A program made the translations under genes and the position numbers. Below, one piece after another: positions 21,222-34,104 of a stretch of DNA of 64,000 nucleotides (its first letter is position 1; every line of letters begins with the position of its first letter). Location of the stretch: NCBI GenBank assembly GCA_947650285.1, contig CANTFL010000608.1, forward strand, positions 248,001 through 312,000, in the 5' to 3' direction. The notes under the pieces are model-generated. The model made no database searches. It was not told where the DNA came from and worked only from the letters and a program-made list of their open reading frames with translations. Source of the stretch: Hyaloperonospora brassicae. Its lineage: Eukaryota > Oomycota > Peronosporomycetes > Peronosporales > Peronosporaceae.

Positions 21222-22298
21222 ATGGCGGCCCCGTCCCCCGTCGCGTTCCCGAGTCTAACAGACATCAAGCGGTCGCTCCCGCGCGAGTGCTTCGAGTCGT
21301 CGGCGCCGCTGTCGCTCTACTACGCGCTGCGGTCGCTCGTGCTCGCCACGTCGCTGGCCGTCGGCCTCACGTACGCCCTCGCGCAGCCGCTCGTCCAGAG
21401 CCTGTGGCCGCTCCGCGCCGCGCTCTGCACGGCCTACGTGCTGCTCCAGGGACTGCTCTTCTGGGGCTTCTTCACGGTCGGCCACGACGCCGGCCACGGC
21501 GCCTTCTCGCGCTACCAGCTGCTCAACTTTGCCGTCGGGACGCTCCTGCACGCGCTCATCCTCACGCCGTTCGAGTCGTGGAAGCTCACGCACCGCCACC
21601 ACCACAAGAACACGGGCAACATCGACCGCGACGAGATCTTTTACCCCCAACGCGCGCCCGACGAGCACCCGGTGGCCCGCCACCTGACGTTCGCGCTCGG
21701 CGCGGCGTGGGCCGCGTACCTCGTCGAGGGCTTTCCGCCCCGCAAAGTGAACCACTTGAACCCGTTCGAGCCGCTGTTTGTGCGGCAAGTGGCGGCTGTG
21801 ACCGTCTCGCTCGCGGCCCAAGCGGCCGTCGCCAGCCTCTCGCTCTACGGCTGCTGGCAACTCGGCCTCCGCACGGTCGCACTGTACTACTACGCGCCGC
21901 TCTTTGTCTTTGCTTCACTGCTCGTGGTCACGACGTTCCTGCACCACAACGACGAGGAGACGCCGTGGTACGGAGACGCCCAGTGGTCGTACGTGAAGGG
22001 CAATCTCTCGTCCGTTGACCGCTCGTACGGCGCGTTCATTGACAACCTGAGCCACGACATTGGCACGCACCAAGTGCACCACCTGTTCCCGATCATTCCC
22101 CACTATAAGCTCAAGACTGCGACCGCTGCGTTCCGTCGGGCGTTCCCGGCGCTCGTGCGCCAGAGCGACGAACCCATTCTGCAGGCGTTCTACCGCATTG
22201 CCCGACTCTATGCCAAGTACGGCGTTGTCGACGCAACGGCCACGTCGTTTACGCTCAAGGAAGCGCAGGCGGCCGCGAGGGGCGTAAAGGCTGCGTAA
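21222..22298 (+). CDS. Delta-17/omega-3-type fatty acid desaturase
   Basis: 358 residues, no intron, start at ATG 21222 (MAAPSPVAFPSLTDIKRS). It is a membrane di-iron desaturase with three His boxes: HDAGHGAFSR, HRHHHKNTGN and HQVHHLFP, separated by hydrophobic membrane spans. The motifs GFFTVGHD, TPFESWKLTHRHHH, NDEETPWYGD and LSSVDRSYGAF match the oomycete delta-17 (omega-3) desaturases. Those enzymes convert arachidonic to eicosapentaenoic acid and have about 358 residues. Acyl substrate choice cannot be read from sequence alone; a delta-12 or delta-15 activity is less likely. It would act in the endoplasmic reticulum with cytochrome b5. Third codon positions are almost all G or C (37 of the first 40 codons), unlike the chromatin genes nearby. 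Confidence 0.9.
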   Translation: MAAPSPVAFPSLTDIKRSLPRECFESSAPLSLYYALRSLVLATSLAVGLTYALAQPLVQSLWPLRAALCTAYVLLQGLLFWGFFTVGHDAGHGAFSRYQLLNFAVGTLLHALILTPFESWKLTHRHHHKNTGNIDRDEIFYPQRAPDEHPVARHLTFALGAAWAAYLVEGFPPRKVNHLNPFEPLFVRQVAAVTVSLAAQAAVASLSLYGCWQLGLRTVALYYYAPLFVFASLLVVTTFLHHNDEETPWYGDAQWSYVKGNLSSVDRSYGAFIDNLSHDIGTHQVHHLFPIIPHYKLKTATAAFRRAFPALVRQSDEPILQAFYRIARLYAKYGVVDATATSFTLKEAQAAARGVKAA

Positions 22299-23220
22299 GG
22301 GAACTCGCGGACGAGGGAGTGATCCATTGACGATCGAGTGGACTGTTTGCTGCTTTTGCTGCCGGTGTGGAAGAGATCGTGAGGTCTCGTGGTATCTCTT
22401 ATAACGTCGGCAGACGAATACACTGCCACAACACACTCACTCACTCACTCACTCACTCACTCACTCACTCACTTGCTCACTCACTCACTTGCTCACTTGC
22501 TCACTTGCTCACTCGTTGGGCACATGTCTCTCGATTCCTTGCAGAGACATTCTCCTCAGACCCAGAGACATGTCGTGTTGATGGTCGTTACTGATGATAC
22601 CTTGTCGAACCTGTAGCTGGCTCTTGGCTGACGCTTGGCTGGCTCTCGGCTGCTTGGGTTCCCCGTCGGTGGTATATCGCTGGCACAAACCCACGCACGA
22701 GTAGCGTCTCGTCGTAATCGATGGCTATGCTGTCTTTACATACAGGCTAGCAACGGAACGCGCACATACACACTGTCGTACTACTCACATAGCCACACAC
22801 TCACTCACTCACGCAACGCAACACTGCAACGTCTAATCAACATAATTAGCACACATAGATGCTGAAACCCGCCGAGCTAGCTCGCGTGCAGTTTACTATG
22901 ACGGCAATGCGTAGATAACGGTCGTGAACCCAACCGTAGAAGAGCGGAGAGCCACTATTCACATGTGCATCTAACTCTCCCCGCTTTCCCCGACACCACG
23001 GCCACCTTCGGCACCGCACCCTTTCGTCTGCTCTCTCTCGCTCGCTCGCTCGTTCGCCCTCTCTCTCTCTCTTTCCCTCTCGTCTCCCCTGTACCGCGCC
23101 TGGTATTTGTGTTCGCAACCGACGCATGCCCATCGTCAAAAAAGTTTGCCCAGTCACTGTAGTCTCCTCTGTCTGCGTGGAGAGTTCTCGTCTCGATTTT
23201 CCGCCGTCTTGCCCATAAAC
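22299..23220. other. Intergenic between convergent genes, with simple repeats
   Basis: It contains an (ACTC)n run, a shorter CACT run near 22795-22812 and CT-rich stretches at about 23030-23090. No gene is seen. It separates the 3' ends of the desaturase and the minus-strand membrane-protein gene. Confidence 0.6.
22433..22513. repeat. (ACTC)n microsatellite
   Basis: About 80 bases of four-base repeats, with TTGC interruptions toward the right end. Confidence 0.95.
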
Positions 23221-24375
23221 TTACAGCAGCAGCACACTTTCCTTTGGAGTCATACCGCCGCCCCCACCGCCGCCCCCGTTGTTATAGGCTTCTGCAACAG
23301 CATCCGGCGTTGCCAAATCGGCCTCTTTGCCCTTTTTCAGCAGCCGAGCACCAGCTGCAATAGCGACGACGGCCAAGCAGCCCACGACAATAGCAATGAT
23401 GGACCCGAGACCGAGGCCGCCGCCTGTCGACGACTTCGACGACTTGGAACTATCGCTGAGAATCGATCCGGGATTGAACTGAGCCTGTTGGTTGGCAGAG
23501 CTACTGGCGGGTGAAATCGTATACGACCCAGAGCCCGAGTCGGATGGCCGCGACCGGGACGTACTGTTCGCGGCATTGTCGTTGCTCGTGGAGTTGCCAC
23601 TGTCCGAAGCATCGCTCTTGTCATCTGCAAAAGCAAAAGAGCGAAAAAAAAACACGAAGACAGACAGCGTCAGTAACGTGCCAGCAAACCAAAGCAAACC
23701 AAACCAAACGGCGTCTGCTAATAATGACAGTCACAATAGCTGCAACATCAAAAGAGCCGTACCATCCCAGCTGCCGGGCATCGACTGCGAGCCTGAACTT
23801 GCGTTGCTGTCGCTGGAGCTGTTTGCAGACGACCGCGAGTTACTCGACGAGCCAATTCTGCTGGTGTTGTTATGGCTTTCCATTCTGCTATTGCTGCCGC
23901 TGCTGCTGCGACTCGGTGCGAGTGTCACGTCCACGATGATAGTACCTGAGAGTGTCACCGACCTGCCGCCTTTTGTCAACGTGCCGTCGGCGTTCACGTA
24001 AATGAGGTCCGGACGACCTGCAGCAGCACAGCCCATGATCGGCGTAAGCGGCAGCAAAGCACAGCTCGAGCCCGTGGGACATGCCCCCACGCCCTGAGAC
24101 AATCCAGTTGTGTAGTACGTGCCGGAACATGGCACAGCTGTCGTGCACTGCACGCCCGGGACGTCCAATACGCTGACAGTGTACGGACAATCTAGACACA
24201 CGATTCATAGCCATACGTCGATCAGTAAGTGCGGCTCAACGGTACCCATTGGCGACTGCTCTCGGCACGAGCAGCAGATACACAGACAGACACACAACGT
24301 ACCACTTTGAGCAGCTCCGCCCTCTATTAAGAGCACGAAAAGTGCGGCCGCTACGACTGCAAACTTAAGCGGCAT
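23221..24375 (-). CDS. Ser-rich secreted/type I membrane protein (3 exons)
   Basis: Exons on the minus strand: 24375-24303, 24191-23763, 23624-23221; 301 residues. All joins keep phase 1 and GT-AG. The N-terminus MPLKFAVVAAALFVLLIEGG followed by AAQS is a clear signal peptide. The luminal part has about eight Cys (CPYTVSVLDVPGVQC, VPC, GACPTGSSCALLP, MGC). It is followed by a long Ser/Asn/Gly-rich spacer likely to be O-glycosylated. A single membrane helix lies near the C-terminus (LGSIIAIVVGCLAVVAIAAG) with a basic stop-transfer KKGK and a short Gly-rich tail. The layout suggests a cell-surface sensor or wall-linked protein. I do not recognise a named family. A longer in-frame N-terminus exists up to 24477 but would bury the signal peptide. 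Confidence 0.75.
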
Positions 24376-27300
24376 CACCACGCGCGACTCGCTCCTTCTG
24401 CTTCTCCTTCTCCTTCTTCTCCTTCTTCTTCTGCTTCGTCCGCTCGCAACGTACGCGTCCGTCGTGACCGCTTCCACCCCAACCAGTCGCTTCGAGTCGC
24501 CTTTTGCCTCTTGTTTTTTCCTCTTCTTTCGTCCACTCCGTCAGTCGTGAGACAGTCTGTGCGAGTCAATAAATTTCGCCTGTGAAGCTGAGCGAGAGAG
24601 AGAGAGCGCCACGCAGTGGGTACCGAGGAAACCACTTGCTCACTGTCGGTCGTTCTCCAGTCGGTGAGAGCGTTTCCCGAGGAAAACCTGAGAGTGAACG
24701 CGCGACTTGCAGCAGCAGCAGCAGCCGCAGGAGGCGACCGACCGAGCGAGAGAGAGAGTCAGCCATCGAGCGATCGTCCTGTTGCCTGTCGCGAGGCGAC
24801 GCTCCGGGCTCGTCATTGGCTGAAACGCTGAAACCCTGGCCCTCGTCGGTGGTAGACTGGGGCCGCGGCGACCGGCTGGTGGCCACTGCAATAAGTGCGC
24901 CATGCCGCACGTTTATGTGTGCAACATGCTTTTTTCTTGCTCGTAACCCGCTTTGGCGACCCCTCTCGCTCGCTCTCTCTTTTGTTTCACTCACTCTCTG
25001 TATGGAATTGTTCAGCTTCTCTGCTGCTGCTGCTGCTTCTCCGCATTCGACTTCCAATGGACACGGCACGTGACGTTTTGCATCCGTGCGCGGCGTAGTG
25101 AACGACAGAACCAGTGACGGTCGTTACACTTGACGGGCCATACAAACACACACTCACGAGAGCGCAAAGTCGAAAGTCGAGTGTGATGCACTCGGGAGTC
25201 GCGCTTTTTGAAGAGAGCAGGTGCTTACTTGATGATTACCAGTTGCGACGACTAGAGCTTTTAAAAGGGCCTGCGTGAATGCACGGGCTCACGTAGTTGA
25301 CGTGCGACCACGTGCTGGGTGGGCACTACTTGTTCGCGTTGAGTCAGTCGACTCGAGTGTGATTGACCGACTTGTGCGTGCTCGACGCAGTCGTCTTAAA
25401 GCGGTCGCGACGAAGCGATTGCAGCAAAAAGCCGACACGTGTTGCTCTTGTGTCTCGCTGCTGTAGTTGAACAACCGCCGTAGGGTATCTGTAAACGACC
25501 GTGTCATGATCGACGGTACTCACGCACTTTCAACACTCTTTTGCGACGCGTTACGTCAGTTGCATGACGCGACAAAGAACACTCATTTATTAAGTTAACG
25601 CTTTGGTGCTCTCGCTGCGACAGTTCATTGCCGATAGAGGAACGAAACGGCCTGCTAGTCGACGACATAAAAGACGGGCCGGAAGACGCGATGCGCTGCT
25701 TGAACGCTCTTGACTCGCGCGGGCATTGAGGTGTGGTGACAACTCTGCATACGGTCATCTACTGGTTATGACCGGGAACGGACGTGCTCGCATGAAGTCG
25801 CTGGCCAGCGGCATACCGTGCACTATGCAGCTTTATTATTGTGCTCGCGCGTTGCTCATAACGTCACCAGAGCGCCAAAACGGTTGCAGACCGTTTGCAT
25901 GAAGTTTGCCATGGCCCAAAGCGTACGTTCCTTTTGTTCTGGACCGATAGCTTGATGTTTGCTCCATAAAGTCAGTGCGACTTGGTATGGATACCATGCG
26001 GCACAGCTAAACCTGCACCACTTTACTGCTATAGAAACACATACTTCGTTTTTTTCTCCGAGTGGTAAGGAACAGCTCCGATTGCTTTCGTGACCAACTG
26101 TTTCTCCACAGAGAAGTCAAGCGAAGCGAGCGTTGCAGCCAGCAGTAATAATAGCACCATTGTCTTATCGCGCACATGTTGCAGCCGACCCATTCGTGAA
26201 CAATGATACTACAGCTGAACGGTCGGTCATCAGCGAACGAGCATGAATAGTACCCGATGATCGCACGAAGCTCGTCCAAATATGGGCAAAGGCCAATTGA
26301 AGGCACCGATTGTAGAGCACTTGCTGACCTGCGCGAAAAAGACCACGGATCGTCTTTATTGATTTGACACAAACGCATGTGTTAAGAGAGAGAAATGCAG
26401 TGTATCCTGTTATTGGCATCTCTTGATGACGATTGGACCATGAGGAATTCCTGCTTAGATGACGCCTTCCTACTGCACCCACGTAACCGACGAGTGTCTG
26501 CATTTATATCAGCAGTGTACCCCTCAACGCCCGCCCCGCATCCTATCACGGAAATGCACAATACTGACCAAGCCATCACACATCCACCACCACTATCCAG
26601 TATCGTTCGTCTAGACGCGACTATGCTGAGTCGCACAATGACTCGAGCAGTTCGCAGAGCACATGCTGCCGACATCCTTTTCAGAAAGAGACGACCATTA
26701 TGATGAGCATAGGCGAGCCATGTCCCACTTTCGATTGAAGTGCGGGACGTCAGGCACAGCCGTTTCGGTGCTGCAGAGGCCTCTGTGCAAACTGCCCGCC
26801 AGATGCGAAGACTGCTGCCCCGCATAGAGTCGGAATCCACCGTAGACGTATCAGCGGATATTGTCCGCGTTATGCTTCGTGTTTGACCTGCGTGCGTAGT
26901 AACCCGACAGTCTCTGTTTGCAGCTGGTCTGCCACGCATCACAAAGGAAAGTACACGCATTGCTGAGCACGGATTGGCATTCAACAGCTCATCTCAGATG
27001 CACAAAGATCGCATTATCGCGAAGCAAGAAGTCTGCAGTGATCTTCATCTGCCCGCGGAGCTCTTCGGCATCTGCAAGTGTTGACATCACTGACACGTTA
27101 TACAGCAGAGGGACCCACTGGTCTGGAAAGAGGAGGAAAGAGCTTCGTTCATTGTCCTTGAAACGCAAAAGAGTCTAGGATAGAAAGTAGACGAGATGAA
27201 TGTAAGGGACTGTGTATTGCAAGGTGTCCACGTGCGTTTATGCTCTTTCAACTCTCTGCTGACCACACCTACGCGGGCGGGAGTGTTGTGACATACGTAG

Positions 27301-28994
27301 TAAAACCCAGTAAGCCTGCTGTAGATATTGATGGATACATACCTCCTCTTGACAAACCGTCATGAGTGCTCGCACTCCCTCACGTCGCACCTACGCCTTC
27401 ACGGCACGGAAGTAGATTTGATGGGGCCTCGTCACACGATAGCTGCTACAGGCAGCAACTATCATGTGCCCTGAGCAGCAAGAAGTGACGGTGATCGTTC
27501 GAATTAGACGCCATGCTTCCGGTCTCCGCATTGAGTTGGCTCCATAAATGCTTTCTCCGAAGTAAGCTCGTGAGCCTTGCAGTCCGGCATCATCAGGTGG
27601 TAAGGTTGAGATATTGTTCTGTTTAGAATGGGACGAGTGTTGTTGCTGTTGTCAATAGTTTCCAGATATTGTCAGGACTCTGTCTCGAACAAACGTCGAT
27701 GTGCTTCGTCGAAATTACGCCGCCATCCGATGAAGTGCGCGAGCAGGCTCGACTACGGATACGTGTCCAAGTTCTCGGACCCTCGTGGGGATCACTTCGC
27801 TTGTGCCGAGGTGAAGTGAAGTTGCAGCCGAAAGACTGAGATCAGAAAGGAGTCTCCAGTGTGATGTACCCGACGATACCAAGTACACACAAAAACGATG
27901 GCTGCAAAAAGGCAGTCAAAGTAGACGCCGCCCATCGTCAAGTGACACAACGCACTTTACTAGAGCGGGCTCCATGTTACCAAGTGCTATAGTGCTTATG
28001 CGTTCGTGAAATCATTCGTGCCTCCAAAGTTCCGGTTTGCGTTCTAAGTTCGGGCCTGTATCTGCTCGATCGAGCCCGCATGATATCACGAGTTTCGCTA
28101 TGGATTCGAGAAACGCTGCAGCGCAGCCGTCTAGGTCAAACGATTAACTTCGCTCGGTCACTTGTTGATACAAGTTACGGACCAGAGGTACTTGTTCAAC
28201 AACAAGTCTGCAAGCAATGTATACGGTTGTGCTTGCACGTCGGGACGTGGTGACAGAGCTAGCTGTCAGCGATAACAACAAGCACCGGGAATGTAGCATT
28301 GTACTCTGGAGGCTATTCTCGAGTATTGGCTAGCGTACGCATCATGACACCCAAAGTGCACCCATCCACCTAAAGTGGCAGCAAGCACTCTTTGTGACTC
28401 AGCCTCATCAAAATGAGAATACTCTTGCCATTGTCTCGGCTACCGTAGTGTATCAAAGCAGCTGCCGGAGGGTACTGACGCAACCTGAGGGCTTGGCGCA
28501 ACGACGACCTGTCCTTCTTGGAGCAATAATGCAAGAGAGTTCGCTCGAAACTGCTTTGTTCTATTCAGGCGTTTGACGTCTCAAGAACAAAAGATTGCCT
28601 GATCGCTGCCAGGCAAGACAAGCCGCTGTCAGCGGGAAGGTCATCCCTTCCTCATACTCTATCTTACATTGCGTGACAAACTTCTTGTTTTCGCGAAGTG
28701 GTTGCTTGGATACGATCCAAATGTCTGCAGAAGGCGGTACTTCGATTAGATTGTGCCAGATCAAGCTGTTCGTGGCACAAGAAAGATCGTGGAGTGCTTC
28801 ATCCACCGAAATACCTCAGTACGGTGCGAGCTTACCACAAAGGAACGACTGCCTTCTGCAGATTATGCATTGAAAACGATAACGCGGTAGTGATGCACAA
28901 AGCACGCAGCATGATAAAATCAGTCCTTACGCCAAAGAAACAGTGAAGCTGTAAACATAGCACTCTCGCTCCCGTCATTCGAACCAAGTACATT

Positions 28995-29016
28995 GTCATG
29001 TCATGTCATGTCATGT
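28995..29016. repeat. (GTCAT)n short tandem repeat
   Basis: About four copies of a five-base GTCAT unit. Confidence 0.8.
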
Positions 29017-31611
29017 GATGCATCAAAGCAGGAGATGTCCAGTGGCATGTGATACGTGAAATGCAGGATCAGGTGCAACATGATTATGAGCCGGTTTTCG
29101 CACGCTATCGTGAACTCATGCGATGTTGCGCGTGTTTTCGTTGGAGATTGTGATTGCATAAGCGAGGAGGACAGCATGTTTGTGCTATGGTCAACGCTGT
29201 CGATTACCTGCGATTCCCCCAATACGTCCATCTTGCTCAATCAGTTGCAAATGTATTGAGGATGAAGGAAGCTACTGATAGGTTAGCAGGCGGGTAACAA
29301 GCGACAGAAGTACATCACGGCTGTGTGATCTCTTGGCTGCCCCTTCGGGTGCATCATAGATAGACGTGAATGGTACACACACCTCCGTCTTCTGTATGTT
29401 GGGAATCTGGCCATATGTTGAATAATGAATGCACGCAATTGAATCAGTCTCCTAACTGTTGCAGCTAAGCAACACGTACACCGAGCTCACAGTCAACAAA
29501 TTTTAGCAGTACACTAGCGCGCTGACATAGGCCATCATCTTGACTACCCGTATCAATGTGTATGAGATCGAGTGTATCGGACAGGCGACTCGATTACTAG
29601 AAGTGGCTGGCTGGATCATTGTTGGCGGATATATGCGCGAACGGCAAGACCATTGTCTGGCTCTGTTGGTGGCCAAAAACTCTCATGGTAACTGAGGTGA
29701 ATGTTGTAGCTCTATCCTGCGTTAGCTTTTGACAGCGTAAACGGTCATGTCGACTGCTTAGACGTCAAGTGACAACTTAGCCGACCATCGGACTTCCTTA
29801 CGGTGTGCGGACTTGCAGATCACGACCATGCGCATAGAGAACCTATCGCTTGGCGAAAGGCACCACCGACTGGTCGCCCCGTCGCTAGTCAAGTGGAAGA
29901 ACGTGTGGCTGACATGCGCAAGTATGGCCGAATGGGGCCAACAGCTGCAGCCCCTCTTTTCAACGTGGCCATCGACATGTGCGTCGTAGCACGTAGAGAC
30001 GACCAGATATGCCGTAAAACGATCTATCGCAAGCGAGTAGGGCGGGTATTCCACTCGGCAAGAGTTGCTTCATCAACGAATGCGTAGCAGGAGACACAGC
30101 TTGTTGCCACTTCGTCGGTACGTCACTCTCGAAAGTCCTGCGTCCCTCTTGACGCGCTCTCTATCGCACGCTAATGTTGACACGTGAGGGCGGTCTGGAC
30201 AACACCATACGTTGGATGTACATGGAGGTAGCGCTCGGATCAGACTTGGCATCGCCTGACGTGCCGTTGTTCAAGAAGCATTCGTGAGTCACTTCCACCC
30301 TGTGGGCCAATGCGGAGTACGTCATGACGGCATAGGGAGCGAGAGGGATGCGGGCCGTATCGACGTAAGATGTTGGCATGATACGAGCACAGGACGGTCT
30401 TCTGGGTCTTTTGCTTCATTAGCTATCACAAGTTATCGACATGTGCGCTAGTCGAACGTGGCGGTGTGCCAAAACAAGAGATGTGAAGTAGTTTCTCATA
30501 GTCTCCACATGTCGTGTCCTTTTATCGCTGTTGCACCAATGTGCTTCCATGGATAGCGTGTTCATGCGCGTACAGTGTCTGGATGGTCTTTGTGTCAGCA
30601 ATGCACAATACCGATAGCCGCGCAGGGCTCTGGAGTCTTATTGTCGAGCAGAGGTACCGACTAGTCGAAGCAGGACGATGGCATGTCGACGACCCTTTGT
30701 CTTCTTTGCTAGAATGTCAGTTATCAACGCCGCGATTGCCGCCTGGTTGTTACGATTGTAAGCTCATCCTGACAGTGTTCGCGCTGGTAGCTGTCGGGAG
30801 GCGGCTGACTCGGTCAACTTGCAACTTTTATGAGATGTGGCACTGTGTCGATGCCAACAAGCCAATGCTCTCGCACGTTGGGATCCGACCCAGTGCTTCT
30901 AGATGAAGCCCAAATGGTGACCTTGCCTTGATACGCAAAGGTTTGCCGGTCAGTCCTTTGGCATCTCGGCACGGCATCAAACGATAGGTAGAGCTGCGTA
31001 TGTATCATGCCTTGCTTTAGCCGGGATCGTCGCTTGATCTCCCCTCACACTCTGGCCTGACATCATCGAATACTCCTTCACCCGTGTGCACTCAAGTCAT
31101 GTTTGCACTAGTCCATGCGAGCAACGTACGCAGCGAAAACGGGGCTTTATGCTCTAGAAGATGTTGTTCTGGTGACCGATGGATGACGACAAGGGCGTAG
31201 CAACACCAGAAGCTTCTGCTCCCACTGACAAGTCTAGTAAGCGTGACTAGTAACGGAAGATGCTGTCTGCCACATCGAGAAAGGCATTCTTCTAGTGACG
31301 ACTGGAACACGCAGGACACTCGTCCAAGCGCTGGAGATAAATCATTAGTCGCGCTCTGCGAAGTCGCCAGTCTCGTGAGAGAGAGAGTGGTGCACTCTGC
31401 AGAAGCTACTTGTAGCGCTAGAGGTGACGATGTTATGGTGCGGTGATGAGCGAAAGGTTTTGCTCCCCTGTGCAAAGACTGACACGAAGAGGGGTGACCA
31501 GACCAGAATGTGTCCGGAAGAAAAGGCTGTCGTAACTGGCGATCAATAGCGATACCTCAAGAATATCGATTTGAATATGCTGTCGAGACAAAAGACGCCA
31601 TCCAAGAAGAC

Positions 31612-31659
31612 AAGGCAGCATGAGAGTAAGGCAGCATGAGAGTAAGGCAACATGAGAGT
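31612..31659. repeat. 16-base tandem repeat, three copies
   Basis: AAGGCAGCATGAGAGT is repeated at 31612, 31628 and 31644; the third copy has one A for G change. A degenerate start of a fourth copy follows. Confidence 0.9.
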
Positions 31660-34104
31660 ACGGCATTACGGCACTAATGAACTTGTCCTTGGTGCCGGTC
31701 GGGGTAAACGCAGTTGTTCTACTGAGCGCAGAAGAAATTGACTTGTTGTGCTGGGTCGAGAGAAGTCAAGTGCTACTTGCTATGTGAAAACGTGGCTAAA
31801 ATGTGCATGTTGTACGTGTCTTGAACTATCGTAACAGCGTCACCGTCACATGTGCATCCCGTGCTCTGCGTGGTCTCATGCTACACGCTGAGTTTAGTGA
31901 GACGGTGTTTGTCATCTCCATGTCGCAATCGTTGCCACGTGCTCGCTCGCCACATCCGTGCGCGATCGAACCCTGACGTGAACTGCTTTCTCGCACTCGC
32001 GTGTCGTATAAACCCAATGCTCGTTTGTGGACCTGTGGATACCGCACGGTGTACAACGCGTATCTGCGTTTATCGAGAGCGTGTTTGTCGGTACCAGTTT
32101 GCACACGTATGCCGCTTACTACGTCGTCGACAGCATGACCCAAGTAAGCCGGTCACGCGGTATCAACTTCATCAGCCATCTACAAGCTCTTCCGTCTTTT
32201 TGCGTGGTCAACGACACACACCAATGGATCATGCAGGACATGCGGACCCACAATGTGCTGAAGAACGGAAGCGCTGGAAGTTTACGCCCGTCGACAGCTC
32301 TAGTCATCCGATCAGCGGACGTGTGTGACGCAACGATCTCATCGCGAGAAGGATCAAAGCAGAAGCTTCATGTCAAAAGCGCGCTTAGAATCAGCAGATA
32401 CCGTCAGCGAGCGATAGTTCCATGGGCTGCTGCGTGGCTGTGAGAAGCCACAGCGCATCGTGGTAGCTGCAAAGTCTGTCCACACAATTGACTACGTGGC
32501 ACTTACGTCGTCCGTCTAACGCATGCAGTGCCATAAGATGGCGGCCTCGGCATCCCCGCTGCTCTCAGTCGATCCACCGCTCAGTTATGCTATCACACGT
32601 GCGACAGAAGCCAGGAAGATGCCATCCCCGTAGTGCCCCCTCCGACCATTCAAATGTGATCCCACAACAGTCGCACTGTGTCCATTCGTACCTCCAACAC
32701 TCAGTCACTGGACGAGTCGGTCCGTTCACAAAGTGCGTTCGTTGCTTGGCCAGTCACAACTTTGTTGAGGCTTTTCAATCGCCGCACTTGGTGCCTCCAC
32801 GTCGACTGTGGTCATCAGAATTGACGGCCGATTCCTGGCAACGTTGAGCAAACGTACTGGCGATGACGTGGTCGAGCGGGGCCTAGCACATCCGCTACTT
32901 CATCACGTTGCCAGAACTTGCAACAGGTACCTTCTAGCAGCCTTAACCTGCATCGGCGCTGAGGTACCGCCCTTCATCCACGCTTTAAATACGTGAGACA
33001 TCGACACATTTACGAGCCAGATCAGCACCGTACAATCGCAGAACTTCTTGGTCGTGACGCGACGCGGCTCGTCAGCGGTGACGACCACCAACTAGTTCAG
33101 GCAGTAGTTCCATGACCGTCGCAGATCGCTTCAATGGCTGCTGCTGCTACCCTGCTCAGAACAAGTCTAACTGCTCCTCCACCGAGACTAGACGTTCACT
33201 GCACAGCGATCGCGTTACATGCCACATCCCAATGGATGTCAAATTGAGCGAGTCCTTGTTGCGCGCTCGTGCTTCCAGGTAAAGCTCTTCCTGCGAGGCT
33301 ATCCACAGCCTCTTGGCTCAAGTCCACGAACGAAGCGAGCGTTGCGCAGCACCAAAATTTGCTCGCTCGCTTGCGCCTGTCGCTCGTGACATCCAGGCCA
33401 CCATCCCCGTTCTCGGACCACTTGGTGGCGTTAGTTGTTGTTGTTGGGAACCGTTTGTCACTCGCTCGATCGATCTGGGTTTGGCGATCCAGTTGCCGGC
33501 CGACGGGATGGATTTGCAACGATCGATCGAGACGACGACGTATACAAGCGTCTGGTCATGGTTCGTTCATCTCTGTGCCAGTCTCATACGGTCTGTTTTC
33601 GCGGCGCATCGGAGACACTGAGCGCTCCTCACACGAACACACGCGCTCGGAACTGGCACTAGCTGATGCTCATGCTTCCAATCCTGATTTCCATCAACAC
33701 ACACTAAAGCATCCATTGATGCAGCAGCACCCATTGTAGGGCGTCAACATTAGCTCTGTACAGTCCACGAGACCGGATGCTTGCTGCGCTCCTCGTCGCT
33801 CTTGCTGTTGCATGCAACGATCTTGGCTCGCGGCCCTGATCGAGCCCTGCAGGTCTGCAGAACGACTTCGCCTCCTGGATTTGACGCTGGTCGCCACCCT
33901 TTCTCGTGCGCGTGTCCTTGTGGCACGTCCCCCCCCCTCTGTCGACGAATCTCAAGTGTCGGGCGCGCGCTTGGAAATACTATCAGCATTCCTCAGGCAC
34001 CTGGAAAGGCCCGACGGCGACCACTCCCCGCAGCAGAAGGTCGACAGGTGGTGGCGGCTGTCCACGCCCGTTGTTTGCCACTCCCACTTGCCGTCGATCG
34101 GACG

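Larger units (their letters stand above)
24376..34104. other. Gene-poor region of about 9.7 kb
   Basis: No gene can be supported across this stretch. 24400-25100 is rich in CT/GA runs and CAG-type repeats and has long open frames on both strands (24566-25073), which cancel each other as evidence. From 25.1 to 33.2 kb the longest frames are 100-200 codons (for example minus 26382-26984, plus 30514-30906, plus 31852-32328). They overlap other frames and have no motif I know. Base composition is less GC-rich than in the gene islands. It is probably old decayed transposon or gene sequence. Small tandem repeats are listed separately. Confidence 0.5.

Noticed and set aside
22433..22513. Regular repeats that might suggest a CRISPR-like array
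   Set aside because: The units are four-base microsatellite repeats without spacers, in a eukaryotic gene island.
24566..25073. Overlapping frames of more than 160 codons on both strands
   Set aside because: Both are Ser/Arg/Leu-rich translations of CT/GA repeats; neither has a motif or splice support.
24376..34104. Search for RXLR or Crinkler effector genes
   Set aside because: No signal peptide followed by an RXLR-EER or LFLAK pattern was found in any frame examined.
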